Positions 18,666-27,862 are shown, counted from the first letter of the stretch. The stretch: 64,000 nucleotides of DNA from Pleurocapsa sp. FMAR1 (GCF_963665995.1 NZ_OY762512.1:4402001-4466000); one strand, 5' to 3'. The notes: a model not told the origin generated them from the letters alone. Numbers and translations are program-made.

Positions 18666-19382
18666 ATGACCAATCATCAAGTCATTCCTCTGAAAACTAT
18701 CGGCATTTTAGGTGGTATGAGTAATATAGCTACCGTCAATTATTATAAAGGAATTAATCAACGTGTGAATGAGTTAATGGGTGGCTACAATATTGCTGAA
18801 ATTGTTATGCACAGTGTTAATTTTGCTAATATTGAAGCCTTTGTACGAAGTAACCAATGGGATGATTCAGCAGATTATCTTGTTGATAAAGCTTTGAAAC
18901 TAGAACGAGCAGGTGCAGACTTTATACTTTGCGTTTCTAATACAATGCATCGGGTTGCACCTCAAATTGAAGCAGCTATCAAAGTACCTTTTTTGCATAT
19001 CGCCGAACCGACAATAGAAGCAATTAAATCTGCAAAAATTGATACTATTGGGTTGCTAGGTACATTACCTATCATGGAAGCTAACTATATGCGCGATTAC
19101 TATATTCAGCGTGGCATTGATGTCGTTGTACCGAAGAAGGAAGACATGAATCTGGTTGATCGCATTATCTTCGATGAGTTGGTCAAGAATATCATCAAAG
19201 ACACATCTAAACAACAATATGTCAGGATTGCTCGCCAGCTAGAAGCTTTGGGCGCACAAGGCATTGTTTTAGGTTGTACTGAAATTGAAACGTTGCTCAA
19301 GCCAGGTGATGTCTCAGAATTACCATTATTTGATACTACTGCGCTACACGTTGACAAAGCCGCAAAGTTGGCTGTTTGTTAA
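18666..19382 (+). CDS. aspartate/glutamate racemase family protein
   Basis: The 238-aa protein resembles Asp/Glu racemases (YgeA-like): N-terminal IGILGGMSNIATVNYY, the first catalytic region LCVSNTMHRVAP and the second GIVLGCTEIE. The first cysteine appears one position away from where C-T-N-T-M-H usually places it, so racemase activity is not certain; YgeA itself tolerates a replacement there. It follows the RND pump gene by ~57 bp on the same strand and may be co-transcribed. Confidence 0.8.
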   Translation: MTNHQVIPLKTIGILGGMSNIATVNYYKGINQRVNELMGGYNIAEIVMHSVNFANIEAFVRSNQWDDSADYLVDKALKLERAGADFILCVSNTMHRVAPQIEAAIKVPFLHIAEPTIEAIKSAKIDTIGLLGTLPIMEANYMRDYYIQRGIDVVVPKKEDMNLVDRIIFDELVKNIIKDTSKQQYVRIARQLEALGAQGIVLGCTEIETLLKPGDVSELPLFDTTALHVDKAAKLAVC

Positions 19383-19557
19383 TATGAGTACGGATATTTA
19401 TTTTAGTAGTTATTCTTTAGGCGATCGCTATTTTAAAATTATGCGGTGAAGTGCTATCGCTCAACAAATAGGATGGTAAGTTTGCTTTTCATTGAGATAA
19501 AGACATTACTACCGATCTCTTGGTTAAGACAGCTAACTCATTTATCGATTTTAAGAA

Positions 19558-20031
19558 CTAGCGATCGCGTTTGAGATCGTAAATGACTTTTTCGGCTAAC
19601 CAATTGGCAGAACGATCTCGATGACTGTTAAAAGTACCAGACAACAGGCGATCTGCTGTCTGCTGATTATGCACTAACCTCAATAATTCTCGACGTAGTT
19701 TGGGACTGACGCGGGTAAGCAAAGAGGTACTGCTGTTATTTACAGTAGGTAATGAGTTAGCCAAAGAAAGCTTGTAGGCGCGGGTTAAATGATAGCCCAC
19801 AACACCAGTACCTATTGCTAAACCAGTCAAACCAATGATGTTTTTAAAATTATAATTATCTGAAGGTTCAGTATAATTACGTTCTCCATCAGAAACTTGG
19901 CTTAAAATTAAGTTGCTTGTTGGTTCAATCAAATTATCCTCGCTAGCGCGAACGGGTAAAGCTACTAAACTACCTACAATACCTGTACCAATCAGAGTTG
20001 TGACGATGGTTTTTAAGGAAAATTTGTTCAT
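19558..20031 (-). CDS. secreted or membrane-associated protein of unknown function
   Basis: The 157-aa protein has a signal peptide (core TIVTTLIGTGIVGSLVALPV, cleavage near RASED), a second hydrophobic stretch at ~65-82 (IIGLTGLAIGTGVVGYHL), and a basic, helical C-terminal half. The C-terminal part could fold as a small helical domain. It is transcribed divergently from the sensor kinase ~110 bp away. No family recognised. Confidence 0.6.
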   Translation of the reverse strand: MNKFSLKTIVTTLIGTGIVGSLVALPVRASEDNLIEPTSNLILSQVSDGERNYTEPSDNYNFKNIIGLTGLAIGTGVVGYHLTRAYKLSLANSLPTVNNSSTSLLTRVSPKLRRELLRLVHNQQTADRLLSGTFNSHRDRSANWLAEKVIYDLKRDR

Positions 20032-20141
20032 ATCGTTATTTAATTCGTTTTAATATTTATTGTGACGCTTAAATATGACAAAGAAGTGTCAAGAAGACAA
20101 TCGATGCTTTGCCTCAAAATTCTTCAATCATATTTTACTAA

Positions 20142-21422
20142 ATGTTCGATCTCTCTCGTCGTCGTCTGGCTTATTGGTTTACTCTCTCAATGGGAAGTAT
20201 TCTAATTTTGTTTGCCTTCACGGTTTATCAACGTCAGGTAACAGAACAAATGCGAGAATTTGACAAAGAAGTATACGCTCAAGCCAAGGAAATTGCCTCT
20301 CTCACCAGCTATGAACAACAAGGAAAAAGCTGGCAGATAAACACCGAAAACGTATCTTTACCAAGTCGTGTAGTTGCTACTGAATCAAAAATAATCTGTA
20401 CTCGCTGGTATGACGCTCAAAAACACCTGAGCGAGTTTATTGGTAAATGTCCTGGTAGTCAAACTTTAGTGTCACGTCAATGGCAGACTATAGAATACGA
20501 TTGCAACCATCAGGATATGACTTATCAAACAAAGCTGCGTATTTTATCTCTGCCTTTAAAGAAAAACAAATCTTTAATTGGCTATTTACAGGTTGCGGTG
20601 TCCTTAGAAGCTGTTAATAATTCTTTAGCGCGATCGCGTTTACTCTTATCTCTGGGTATCCCAATTACTCTCGGCTTTACAGGTATAGTAGGCTGGTTGC
20701 TAGCTGGCTTGGCGATGCAGCCCGCAAGACAATCCTACGAACAATTACAGCGTTTTACTGCCGATGCTTCCCATGAGCTACGCGCCCCCGTAGCAGCAAT
20801 TCTTAGTAACGCTCAAGTCGGTTTACTTACACCCGCAGAAGATACGATTCAACCCCGTCAGCGTCTAGCAAATGTAGTCACTCAGAGTAAATACATGAGC
20901 GATTTAATTACTAATTTACTATTTCTAGCTCGTCATCAAGGCAAGTTGAAGCCCCAAGACGTTGGTAAGTTCGATGTTGCAAAATTATTAAATTCTCTGG
21001 CTATTGAATACCAGACTTTTGCCATAGACAAAGGGATCGTGTTTAATTCGGATATACCAACAAAACCTGTAGAGATATACGGCGATCTCGATTTACTACA
21101 GCAAGCTGTTCGTAACTTATTAGATAACGCTATTAAATATACTCATAGTGGGGGCATGGTTGCATTGTCGCTGCTTGTTAAACACCGCCAGATTTTTTTG
21201 ATTACGGTCAAAGACACAGGTATTGGCATTCCCGCCTCCGATTTGCCTTATATCTTCGATCGCTTTTACCGCGTAGATAAAGCCCGTACCAGACAAACAG
21301 GTGGGTTTGGTTTGGGACTAGCGATCGCACAACAAATTATTCAGGCTCATGATGGCAAGATTACTGTTGAAAGTGAGCTAGGACAGGGAACAGCATTTCA
21401 AATTTGCCTCCCAAATAATTGA
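20142..21422 (+). CDS. membrane sensor histidine kinase (RppB/NrsS-like)
   Basis: The 426-aa kinase has span 1 at ~13-29 and a periplasmic sensor domain of ~130 residues with cysteines at 86, 103 and 121. Span 2 (~167-190) is followed by the H-box FTADASHELRAPVAAIL with H211, N-box NLLDNAIKYTH, G1 DTGIGI, F-box FDRFYR and G2 GFGLGLAIA. The periplasmic cysteines would suit a metal or redox signal. No regulator is adjacent; the best local candidate is the orphan OmpR-type gene at 9802. I infer the two were once neighbours, separated by insertion of the efflux genes. Confidence 0.87.
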   Translation: MFDLSRRRLAYWFTLSMGSILILFAFTVYQRQVTEQMREFDKEVYAQAKEIASLTSYEQQGKSWQINTENVSLPSRVVATESKIICTRWYDAQKHLSEFIGKCPGSQTLVSRQWQTIEYDCNHQDMTYQTKLRILSLPLKKNKSLIGYLQVAVSLEAVNNSLARSRLLLSLGIPITLGFTGIVGWLLAGLAMQPARQSYEQLQRFTADASHELRAPVAAILSNAQVGLLTPAEDTIQPRQRLANVVTQSKYMSDLITNLLFLARHQGKLKPQDVGKFDVAKLLNSLAIEYQTFAIDKGIVFNSDIPTKPVEIYGDLDLLQQAVRNLLDNAIKYTHSGGMVALSLLVKHRQIFLITVKDTGIGIPASDLPYIFDRFYRVDKARTRQTGGFGLGLAIAQQIIQAHDGKITVESELGQGTAFQICLPNN

Positions 21423-21508
21423 GAAAGGCGTGAATTTGCGAGCCAAATTCACATCAGACGTATCGATTTAGAGCTAGCTGGAGGTTTCTTGGCTAAGACA
21501 CGAATTGC

Positions 21509-21525
21509 TGTCATGTCTGTGTCAT
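21509..21525 (+). promoter_or_regulatory. tandem TGTCAT repeat, second copy
   Basis: TGTCATGTCTGTGTCAT: half-sites 11 bp apart, differing from the copy at 10864-10880 at one position. The identity continues on both sides (CTG before, ATTT after). It lies ~57 bp upstream of the start of the small secreted protein gene, a normal operator position. Confidence 0.55.
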
Positions 21526-21581
21526 ATTTATTTTTCATACTGATTAATGACAATACAATTAACAATATCAAGAGGTAATAA

Positions 21582-21755
21582 ATGAAGCTCAAATCTACAT
21601 CAATTTTCGCAGGTATTCTAACTCTAGCTTTGATTGCTGCTCCTTTAACAGCGCAGGCTTGTGGTGGCAATAAAGACAAAGATACTTCTGGGTCTAATGC
21701 GCCCGATCGAAATGAAACCAGCTTAACTGTAGAAGAAAATAGTTTTTCCTCTTAG
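21582..21755 (+). CDS. small secreted protein, 57 aa
   Basis: ATG 21582 to TAG 21753-21755 encodes a signal peptide (MKLKSTSIFAGILTLALIAA, cleavage after TAQA) and a mature peptide of ~31 residues starting CGGNKDKDTSG. AAGAGGTAAT gives a good ribosome binding site 5-8 nt upstream. The TAQAC junction could be a signal-peptidase I site or a weak lipobox. The tandem TGTCAT motif upstream suggests co-regulation with the RND efflux adaptor. Family unknown. Confidence 0.7.
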   Translation: MKLKSTSIFAGILTLALIAAPLTAQACGGNKDKDTSGSNAPDRNETSLTVEENSFSS

Positions 21756-21849
21756 TTATTTGCGATCGAGATCACTAAAATATTTGTTATTACCGACTTT
21801 TTGGTAATTAAAGAACGAGGGGAAGAAAACTTATTTGTTTAGGTTTCTT

Positions 21850-21922
21850 CCCTTTCCAGGTGGGCAAATTAAAGACATTATAAGTCATGCTAATTATTGA
21901 TTTTTTGCCCACCTGGAAAGGG
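21850..21922. repeat. perfect 19-bp inverted repeat with 35-bp loop
   Basis: CCCTTTCCAGGTGGGCAAA (21850-21868) is exactly reversed at 21904-21922. It lies between the small secreted protein gene and the HPPD relic. There is no T-tract after the right arm in either direction, so it is not an ordinary terminator; it may be a tiny mobile-element remnant or a strong RNA hairpin. Confidence 0.7.
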
Positions 21923-21960
21923 CGATCGCCTTGATAATTTAGAGTGGCGATCGCAATTAA

Positions 21961-22065
21961 AGAAAATTTCTCCTGGAATTTATTAAGCGTAGACAAGAAG
22001 CAAGTTTTGCTCAAAACAACTTTAGAGCTTTGTTTGAGGCAGTAGAGCAGTCTAGAGGAGTTTAG
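21961..22065 (+). pseudogene. relic of a second HPPD gene (C-terminal 34 codons)
   Basis: Translated in frame from 21961, this gives LLEFIKRRQEA followed by FRALFEAVEQSRGV and a stop, aligning with the C-terminus of the intact HPPD (FLEFIERRQEA, FKALFEAVE). Immediately upstream the frame has stop codons and no HPPD sequence. The iron-ligand glutamate is retained, but everything N-terminal is gone. DNA similarity to the intact gene is visible by eye, with third-position changes, indicating an old duplication or a deleted paralogue. Confidence 0.75.
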
Positions 22066-22121
22066 GCATTACCAAGTAATTATTGATTACTTCTTCGTAT
22101 ACTACCCAAAAAGAATAGCCA

Positions 22122-22529
22122 TTATTTATAATGTTGAGGATGAATAATTTCTCGTCTTTGACGGTTTATTTCTTGCTGTCTTCTAAAGTCGTTTTCCTGG
22201 CGAACTCTTTCTAGATTTTGTCTTTGTTGATTTTCTAGCTGTTGAATTCTGTTTTTATTTTTCCATTCTTGCTGTCGTTGATTCCATTGTTGTTGATACC
22301 GTTCTTGGAATTGCTGTTGTCTGTCTCTTAATAATTGTTCTTGTGTTTCAAATTGTTGATTTTGTGCCTGTTGTAGCACGGGATTAACTTGAGGTTCGGT
22401 GCTTGATAATACTTGTGCGATCGCAAAATTACTCTTCGAGCTTTGAAAGGTTAAATTACTAAAACAGGTAAATATGAATAGATAAGAGAATATTTTGCTC
22501 ATTGAGCAAATCCAGATATTTTCACGCAT
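22122..22529 (-). CDS. secreted Gln/Arg-rich coiled-coil protein
   Basis: The 135-aa frame has a signal-like hydrophobic segment (IFSYLFIFTCFSNLTF) followed by a ~90-residue low-complexity helix rich in Gln, Arg, Glu and Asn (many RQQQ, NQR and QLENQQ segments). Met10 (22502) is an alternative start that puts the hydrophobic segment nearer the N-terminus; no clear ribosome binding site separates the two. Probably an envelope structural protein. Family unknown. Confidence 0.55.
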   Translation of the reverse strand: MRENIWICSMSKIFSYLFIFTCFSNLTFQSSKSNFAIAQVLSSTEPQVNPVLQQAQNQQFETQEQLLRDRQQQFQERYQQQWNQRQQEWKNKNRIQQLENQQRQNLERVRQENDFRRQQEINRQRREIIHPQHYK

Positions 22530-22587
22530 ATTAGGCTTATTTTCTGTTGATTAATGTTCGATCTAGCGGTTTGTTCAAAATTAATTG

Positions 22588-23478
22588 TTACTGATGCTGT
22601 TGAATCCATTTTAATAAAATAGGATTAACTATTTCTGGGGCTTCATCTTGAGGGCAATGACCTAAGCCTTCTAAGGCAACAAACTCATCTACTGTGGATA
22701 TTGCAGCTAATTCTCTACCCATAGCCACAGGTTCCCAAGGATCTTCTGTTCCCCATAATAAAACCGTAGGACAAGTAAGACGGGGAAGCAAATCTTCTGG
22801 TAAAGGACCTTGTGAATAACGAGTAAATGCCAGAAAAACAGAGGCTGCACCTTTGTCTTGGGCAGGTTTCATCAAAATATCTATTAGTTCATCGGTGACT
22901 GCTTCAGGGTGACGATAAGCCTGTAATAAAATCTTGCGTACTACCTTGGGTTTAGCAATCTGCTTAAAAAAGAAGCTACCAATTTGCCTATTACCCAGTA
23001 CTTGCTGCATAACTAATGAACCATAGTTACGATACCAGGGCAAGGTAACTCGTTTGCGATCGTGTAAAAGCCTAACCGAACAATTAATCGCTGCCACACC
23101 TAAAGCTAATTCAGGATGATCTACCGCCGTTTGCATGACTACAATACAGCCAATAGAATTACCAATTAAAAAGGCAGGGCTACCAACCACTTCACGACAA
23201 AAATCAGCTAGCTGTTCTCCCCAGGTTTCAAAGGTGTATTTAATTTCTGCACTTGGTTGAGGCTTATCAGAACCACCAAAGCCAATCAGATCGATCGCAT
23301 AACAACGAAAAGATTCTCCCAACACGGGCAAATTTTTGCGCCAGTGTCCCCAAGATGCCCCAAAACCATGTACCAAAACTACTGCTGCGCCAGTTTCTCC
23401 TGCTTGCTGATAAGTAATATTGTGTCCTTTCCAGTTCCAGGTTTTAGGTGTTTGAGTTATTGCGATCGCCGATATCAT
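22588..23478 (-). CDS. alpha/beta hydrolase, pheophytinase/dephytylase-like
   Basis: The 296-aa hydrolase has VLVHGFGASWGHWRKN (oxyanion), DLIGFGGSDKP, the nucleophile elbow LIGNSIGCIV, the acid near WGTEDPWEP and the histidine in EGLGHCPQDEAPE. The lid region and the SDKP and GHCPQDE motifs resemble the plant/cyanobacterial pheophytinase-chlorophyll dephytylase group, so release of phytol from chlorophyll derivatives is a reasonable guess. The exact substrate is unproven. Confidence 0.85.
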   Translation of the reverse strand: MISAIAITQTPKTWNWKGHNITYQQAGETGAAVVLVHGFGASWGHWRKNLPVLGESFRCYAIDLIGFGGSDKPQPSAEIKYTFETWGEQLADFCREVVGSPAFLIGNSIGCIVVMQTAVDHPELALGVAAINCSVRLLHDRKRVTLPWYRNYGSLVMQQVLGNRQIGSFFFKQIAKPKVVRKILLQAYRHPEAVTDELIDILMKPAQDKGAASVFLAFTRYSQGPLPEDLLPRLTCPTVLLWGTEDPWEPVAMGRELAAISTVDEFVALEGLGHCPQDEAPEIVNPILLKWIQQHQ

Positions 23479-23563
23479 AAGCTTAAATATAAAAGTTGTA
23501 TCTTTAATTGTCTTTCTTAAATTTTAGCTTTTTCCTTGTCCCTCATCGCTTATCCCTTAAAAA

Positions 23564-24448
23564 ATGATTGCCAAACAGTTTATTGGTTCAGAAGCGCAAA
23601 CAACCTACGAGGAAGCAAAAGTAGTCATTTTGCCTATTCCTTATGAAAAAACCACTACCTACCGTAAAGGATGTCAAAATGGTGCAGCAGCAATTATCAA
23701 AGCCTCAGATCAGCTTGAAGCTTATGATATTGAGTTTGAACAAGAAATATGTCACGAAGTGGGAATTTTTACTGTAAATGCGATCGCCAGTACCATAACA
23801 AATCCCGATTTAACTCCAGAAGCGATGATGGATCTTGTTACTGCTAGAGTATCTAAGTTAATTGCCAATGGTAAATTTGTCATTGCTTTAGGAGGAGAAC
23901 ACAGTATTACCGCAGGTATAGTTAAGGCTTATCGACAGCTTTTGAGTGAGCCGTTTACGGTGATTCAAATTGATGCCCATGGAGATCTGCGCCATAGCTA
24001 CGAAGACTCAATCTATAATCATGCTTGTGTCATGCGCCGAGTGTTAGATATGGGGTTGCCGACTTTGCCTGTGGGTATCCGCAGCATCTGTTTAGAAGAA
24101 GCGCAGTTAATTAAAGAAAAGCAAATTCCTGTAGTTTGGGCAAAAGATATCTATCAAAATTTAGACTGGATTGACAAAGCACTTTCTCACATCACTACTG
24201 AAAAAGTATTTATTACCATCGATCTTGATGGACTAGATCCTAGTTTAATGCCTGGAGTAGGAACTCCAGAACCTGGAGGATTAAACTGGTTTGAATTAAC
24301 TAAATTTCTGCGAACGGTATTTAGCAAGCATCAAGTGATAGGCTGCGATGTCATGGAGCTTGCACCGACTTCAGATTCTGTAGTATCGGAGTTTACTGCT
24401 GCAAAACTAGTTTACAAATTAGTTAGCTACATTACATTATCTTGCTAA
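23564..24448 (+). CDS. speB: agmatinase (ureohydrolase family)
   Basis: The 294-aa binuclear manganese hydrolase has the metal ligand motifs ALGGEHSIT, IDAHGDLRHSYE and TIDLDGLDPSLMPG. It would convert agmatine to putrescine and urea. Its length fits SpeB agmatinases and is shorter than the cyanobacterial guanidine hydrolase related to Sll1077. It is transcribed divergently from the hydrolase at 22588-23478, ~85 bp away. Confidence 0.85.
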   Translation: MIAKQFIGSEAQTTYEEAKVVILPIPYEKTTTYRKGCQNGAAAIIKASDQLEAYDIEFEQEICHEVGIFTVNAIASTITNPDLTPEAMMDLVTARVSKLIANGKFVIALGGEHSITAGIVKAYRQLLSEPFTVIQIDAHGDLRHSYEDSIYNHACVMRRVLDMGLPTLPVGIRSICLEEAQLIKEKQIPVVWAKDIYQNLDWIDKALSHITTEKVFITIDLDGLDPSLMPGVGTPEPGGLNWFELTKFLRTVFSKHQVIGCDVMELAPTSDSVVSEFTAAKLVYKLVSYITLSC

Positions 24449-24621
24449 AATAATCGAGTTCAAAAGAGAAAGCATTTTTATTTAAGCGATTAAATTCTTG
24501 CTTATTTTCGATGCAGCCCAAAATATTGCCAAAAAGACCTAGCTCACACTCAGATTCAAAATAAAATTGATAAAATTAGGTATTTGCAAAATATGTAAGA
24601 CTTTTATAGGAAATAGTATTT

Positions 24622-25158
24622 ATGAACACAATAGGTAATTATGCTCCTGATTTTGAAATCCCAGGCATCGATCGAGAAGTTTATCATCTTGGTAGCTACC
24701 GCAAAAAATTAAAAGCGATCGCCGTGGTTTTCATGAACAGCGAAAGTCCTGAAGTTGAGCAATATCTCGAACGTCTTAAACAGCTTCAAGCTGACTTTAG
24801 CAGCCAGGGTTTTACAGTCATGGGCATCGACTCTAACCATCGCTCAGAAGCGATCGCCGACAGCATGGAAGGCATGAAGCAATATGCTCATGGGCATGAG
24901 CTTAATTTTCCTTACCTACGCGATACCACTCAAGATGTGGCAAAAGCTTTTAAAGTCAAAGTTATGCCGACTGTATATTTATTAGATAGTGATGCTGTCA
25001 TTCGTTATCAGGGCAGAATTGATGATTGTGCAGAATCAATAGATCGAGTTAATCATCATTATCTTCGTGATAGTATTTCTACAATGCTTTCAGGCAGAAA
25101 AATTGCTAAAGATTACGTTGAACCCGCAGGTACTTCTATTAAGTGGCGCAATTTTTAG
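24622..25158 (+). CDS. redoxin-fold protein lacking the active-site cysteines
   Basis: The 178-aa AhpC/TSA-like thioredoxin fold has APDFEIPGID, FTVMGIDSN, FPYLRDTTQDVAKAFKVKVMPTVYLLD and GRIDD, followed by a C-terminal GTSIKW typical of a family that normally carries C-P-Y in the first helix. Here that position reads FMNSESPEVEQY, so the redox cysteine is replaced by serine. The only cysteine visible is in GRIDDCAE. It is probably a non-redox structural or regulatory homologue. Confidence 0.75.
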   Translation: MNTIGNYAPDFEIPGIDREVYHLGSYRKKLKAIAVVFMNSESPEVEQYLERLKQLQADFSSQGFTVMGIDSNHRSEAIADSMEGMKQYAHGHELNFPYLRDTTQDVAKAFKVKVMPTVYLLDSDAVIRYQGRIDDCAESIDRVNHHYLRDSISTMLSGRKIAKDYVEPAGTSIKWRNF

Positions 25159-25471
25159 TACTACTTTGCTCTTTGTAATAAGTTAAATATTGTTACTAGT
25201 TTCAAGTTGGAATGATACGTTTATTTACGTTCAAGTCTACTAAATAGTTTTTACATGACTGAACAATGGGAAAAACCAGAGCAAAGAAAGAAGAGCAAAT
25301 AATTATTGAAGTTTTTTTCTTACGCTTCTTTTACTATTTTTGCTCTCGATCGATTAACTTAAGCTTTTAGCATCAGTTAGAATTACTGATATATATTGTC
25401 GTTTTCAGACCGCTTAAAATTGTAAGATTTACCTACATACTTGCAGTTTGATAAACGAAGGATATATTTTT

Positions 25472-27679
25472 ATGACCGTTGCCACTAATATTCCCGCTTT
25501 TTGTCAAGGGATTAAACACTTTAAAGAACAGTTGCCTGGTTTTGAGCAATACGGGCAGTCATCAGCAATTGCAGAAGGACAAACTGCGATCGCCTCGCCT
25601 ACAGATAAGACAGCAGTATATCAAACTATATTGGCAGCAGATGCTTTACGCTATCTAACTCTACACATTACTGCCAGTAAGCAGTCAGGACACCCAGGCG
25701 GTTTTGCTAGTATCGCTGATACTATTGCTGCTTTGGTAATGTTAGGACATAAAAATATTGTTACCGAAGTCGGTCATCATGCCCCAGGATTTTATAGCAA
25801 TGTCTTTTTAGATACTTCTCTAGAAACAATGGACATTAATAATGTTCAAGATCTCGGCGATCGCTTTCGAGAAATGCACGGGCTTTTAGGACATCTTTCA
25901 GGACAAATCCCTGGCTTACTTAGCCCCGCAGGACCTCTAGGACAAGGACAGCACTTTGCCATGGCAGGGGCAAAACTCCATCCTGGGGTCTTGTTTCCTG
26001 TAACTATTGGTGATGGTGGTTTGGGTGAACCCTATATCATGAGTAGCTTTGGGCATTTTAATACCGCCTTTCCCAAAGTGACTAACTTCTTACCTATTTT
26101 AGTTTGGAATGGTTATTCTCAAGAACATCACAGCATGGTTTCTACCAAAACCAATGAAGAGATGATTGCCTACTGGAAAGGTAACGGTTTTGCAGAAGTG
26201 ATTTTCGTTAACGCCAAAGATTACGACGACACAAATCAGCCAGGAGACTATGTAAACAGCACTAGATTTTCTTTTGAAGCTAGAATGGCTTTTACTCAGG
26301 CAATCCTAGAGGCAACAGACAAAGCTGCCAAGTCGGCACTAGGCGGTAAGCTAACAGTTCTAATTGTCAAACAGCTTAAAGGTTCAGGAGTGCATAAAGA
26401 TGGCGCACAGTCTCATAATCTTTACCCAGGAGATCATGTAGACAAAGATTATATTATGGCTGCCCTCCAACAAAGGGCTTTAACTCCCGAAGCCTGGCAG
26501 CTTGTACGTAATAATTATCTTCGTTCTAATGGTGGCGCAGCAGCCCATACAGCCGTTACCGAACAAGAATACTCTATACCAGATTTAAGTAATATTCCCT
26601 TAGAAGAATATGCCGTTGGTGGCGATAAACAGGTTGCCACTACAGCCATGGGGGCGATCGCTGTTTATGTCGGGCAACAAGACAAAAACTTCATTGTGGC
26701 AAATGCTGACGGGAATGCAGCCTCAGGCATCAAAAATATCAATACTGCTTTAAAAATTATTCACCCCACCACCGACGAAATCTATTTTCAACAGCCCGAA
26801 GGACAGGTTTACGAACCTCTTAGTGAAGATGCTTGTGCTGGATTGGCAGCAGCACAGGCTTTATTTGGGGCGCGGACTCTTTGGTGTTCCTATGAATCCT
26901 TTGCTGTTAATGGTTTACCTATCTGGCAGACGGTTACCCAAGCGATGACCGAATTACGCCGTACCACTCCCTCTACTATTACTTTATTTACAGCAGGGGC
27001 ATTAGAACAAGGACGCAACGGCTGGACACACCAACGTCCTGAAATTGAGAACTACTTTGCAGGCATGATGCGTAATGGTAATATTTTTCCTCTTTTTCCC
27101 TGTGATGCTAACAGTATCCAAGCCTGTTATGAATGGGCATTAGGAACAAAAAACAAAGGTATAACTATCACTGCCAGCAAGTCTCCCTTAGCCATTCGCA
27201 CGACTTTAGAACAAACACGGGAAGGATTAGCTAAAGGTGGCATTGTTCTCCAAGAAATAGATCCTCCCGAAGGTAAATGCGTTGTCTTTGCAGTAATTGG
27301 CGACATGACTTTAATTCCTACCTTTGAGGCTGCCGAACAGCTAAAATCTCAGGGTATTGGTTCAAGAATTATCTCTATAATTAATCCTCGTCGTCTATAT
27401 CGTCCTACTGATGTGGCTTGGGACACTTGCACTCGTGAACAGGATGGTGATTTTCTCAATGATGCTGAATTTTCGGCGATGTTTGCTGGTAATGCCCTGA
27501 TCGGGGTAACTGGTGGTTCGAGTGCCATGCTAGAACCTGTAATGTTGCGTAGTAATAGTAAACGAGACGTTTTTGCTTGGAAACGAGGAGAAACTGCTTC
27601 TAGTGCAACTCAAATTATGGAATTTAACGGCATTACTGCTGATAATTTTGTTAAACGAGCAATAGAGTTGATCGGCTAA
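25472..27679 (+). CDS. transketolase/phosphoketolase-superfamily ThDP enzyme
   Basis: The 735-aa protein has SGHPGGFASIADTIAAL near the N-terminus, a thiamine diphosphate motif GDGGLGEP followed by PILVWNGY, and a second pyrimidine-binding domain (YEPLSEDACAGLAAAQALFG, then WCSYESFAVNGL). The plan and the PIL-x-x-NGY element recall phosphoketolases, but the phosphoketolase HGPGHG element is divergent (GHHAPGFYSN), so the sugar-phosphate substrate is uncertain. The start is ATG 25472 with GAAGGA upstream; an earlier in-frame TTG (25448) is less likely. Confidence 0.75.
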   Translation: MTVATNIPAFCQGIKHFKEQLPGFEQYGQSSAIAEGQTAIASPTDKTAVYQTILAADALRYLTLHITASKQSGHPGGFASIADTIAALVMLGHKNIVTEVGHHAPGFYSNVFLDTSLETMDINNVQDLGDRFREMHGLLGHLSGQIPGLLSPAGPLGQGQHFAMAGAKLHPGVLFPVTIGDGGLGEPYIMSSFGHFNTAFPKVTNFLPILVWNGYSQEHHSMVSTKTNEEMIAYWKGNGFAEVIFVNAKDYDDTNQPGDYVNSTRFSFEARMAFTQAILEATDKAAKSALGGKLTVLIVKQLKGSGVHKDGAQSHNLYPGDHVDKDYIMAALQQRALTPEAWQLVRNNYLRSNGGAAAHTAVTEQEYSIPDLSNIPLEEYAVGGDKQVATTAMGAIAVYVGQQDKNFIVANADGNAASGIKNINTALKIIHPTTDEIYFQQPEGQVYEPLSEDACAGLAAAQALFGARTLWCSYESFAVNGLPIWQTVTQAMTELRRTTPSTITLFTAGALEQGRNGWTHQRPEIENYFAGMMRNGNIFPLFPCDANSIQACYEWALGTKNKGITITASKSPLAIRTTLEQTREGLAKGGIVLQEIDPPEGKCVVFAVIGDMTLIPTFEAAEQLKSQGIGSRIISIINPRRLYRPTDVAWDTCTREQDGDFLNDAEFSAMFAGNALIGVTGGSSAMLEPVMLRSNSKRDVFAWKRGETASSATQIMEFNGITADNFVKRAIELIG

Positions 27680-27862
27680 ATCGTAATATGGAAAAGGTGG
27701 GCATTTGCCCATCTCATAGCTATATACAACTTGAGAGAAATTAATAAATTGATGAATTTTGTTGAACATTAGAAGTGACTTAGATCAACAAAAGAAATAT
27801 TTACGCTAACTAAGATTGTAGAGTAAATATTTATAGTGATTTGTCTAAATTACTCATCATAC

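Noticed and set aside
25255-25302. 15-codon frame MTEQWEKPEQRKKSK in the gap before the phosphoketolase-like gene
   Set aside because: It loosely recalls the head of a high-light-inducible protein, but no chlorophyll-binding helix follows and the frame stops; too short to call.
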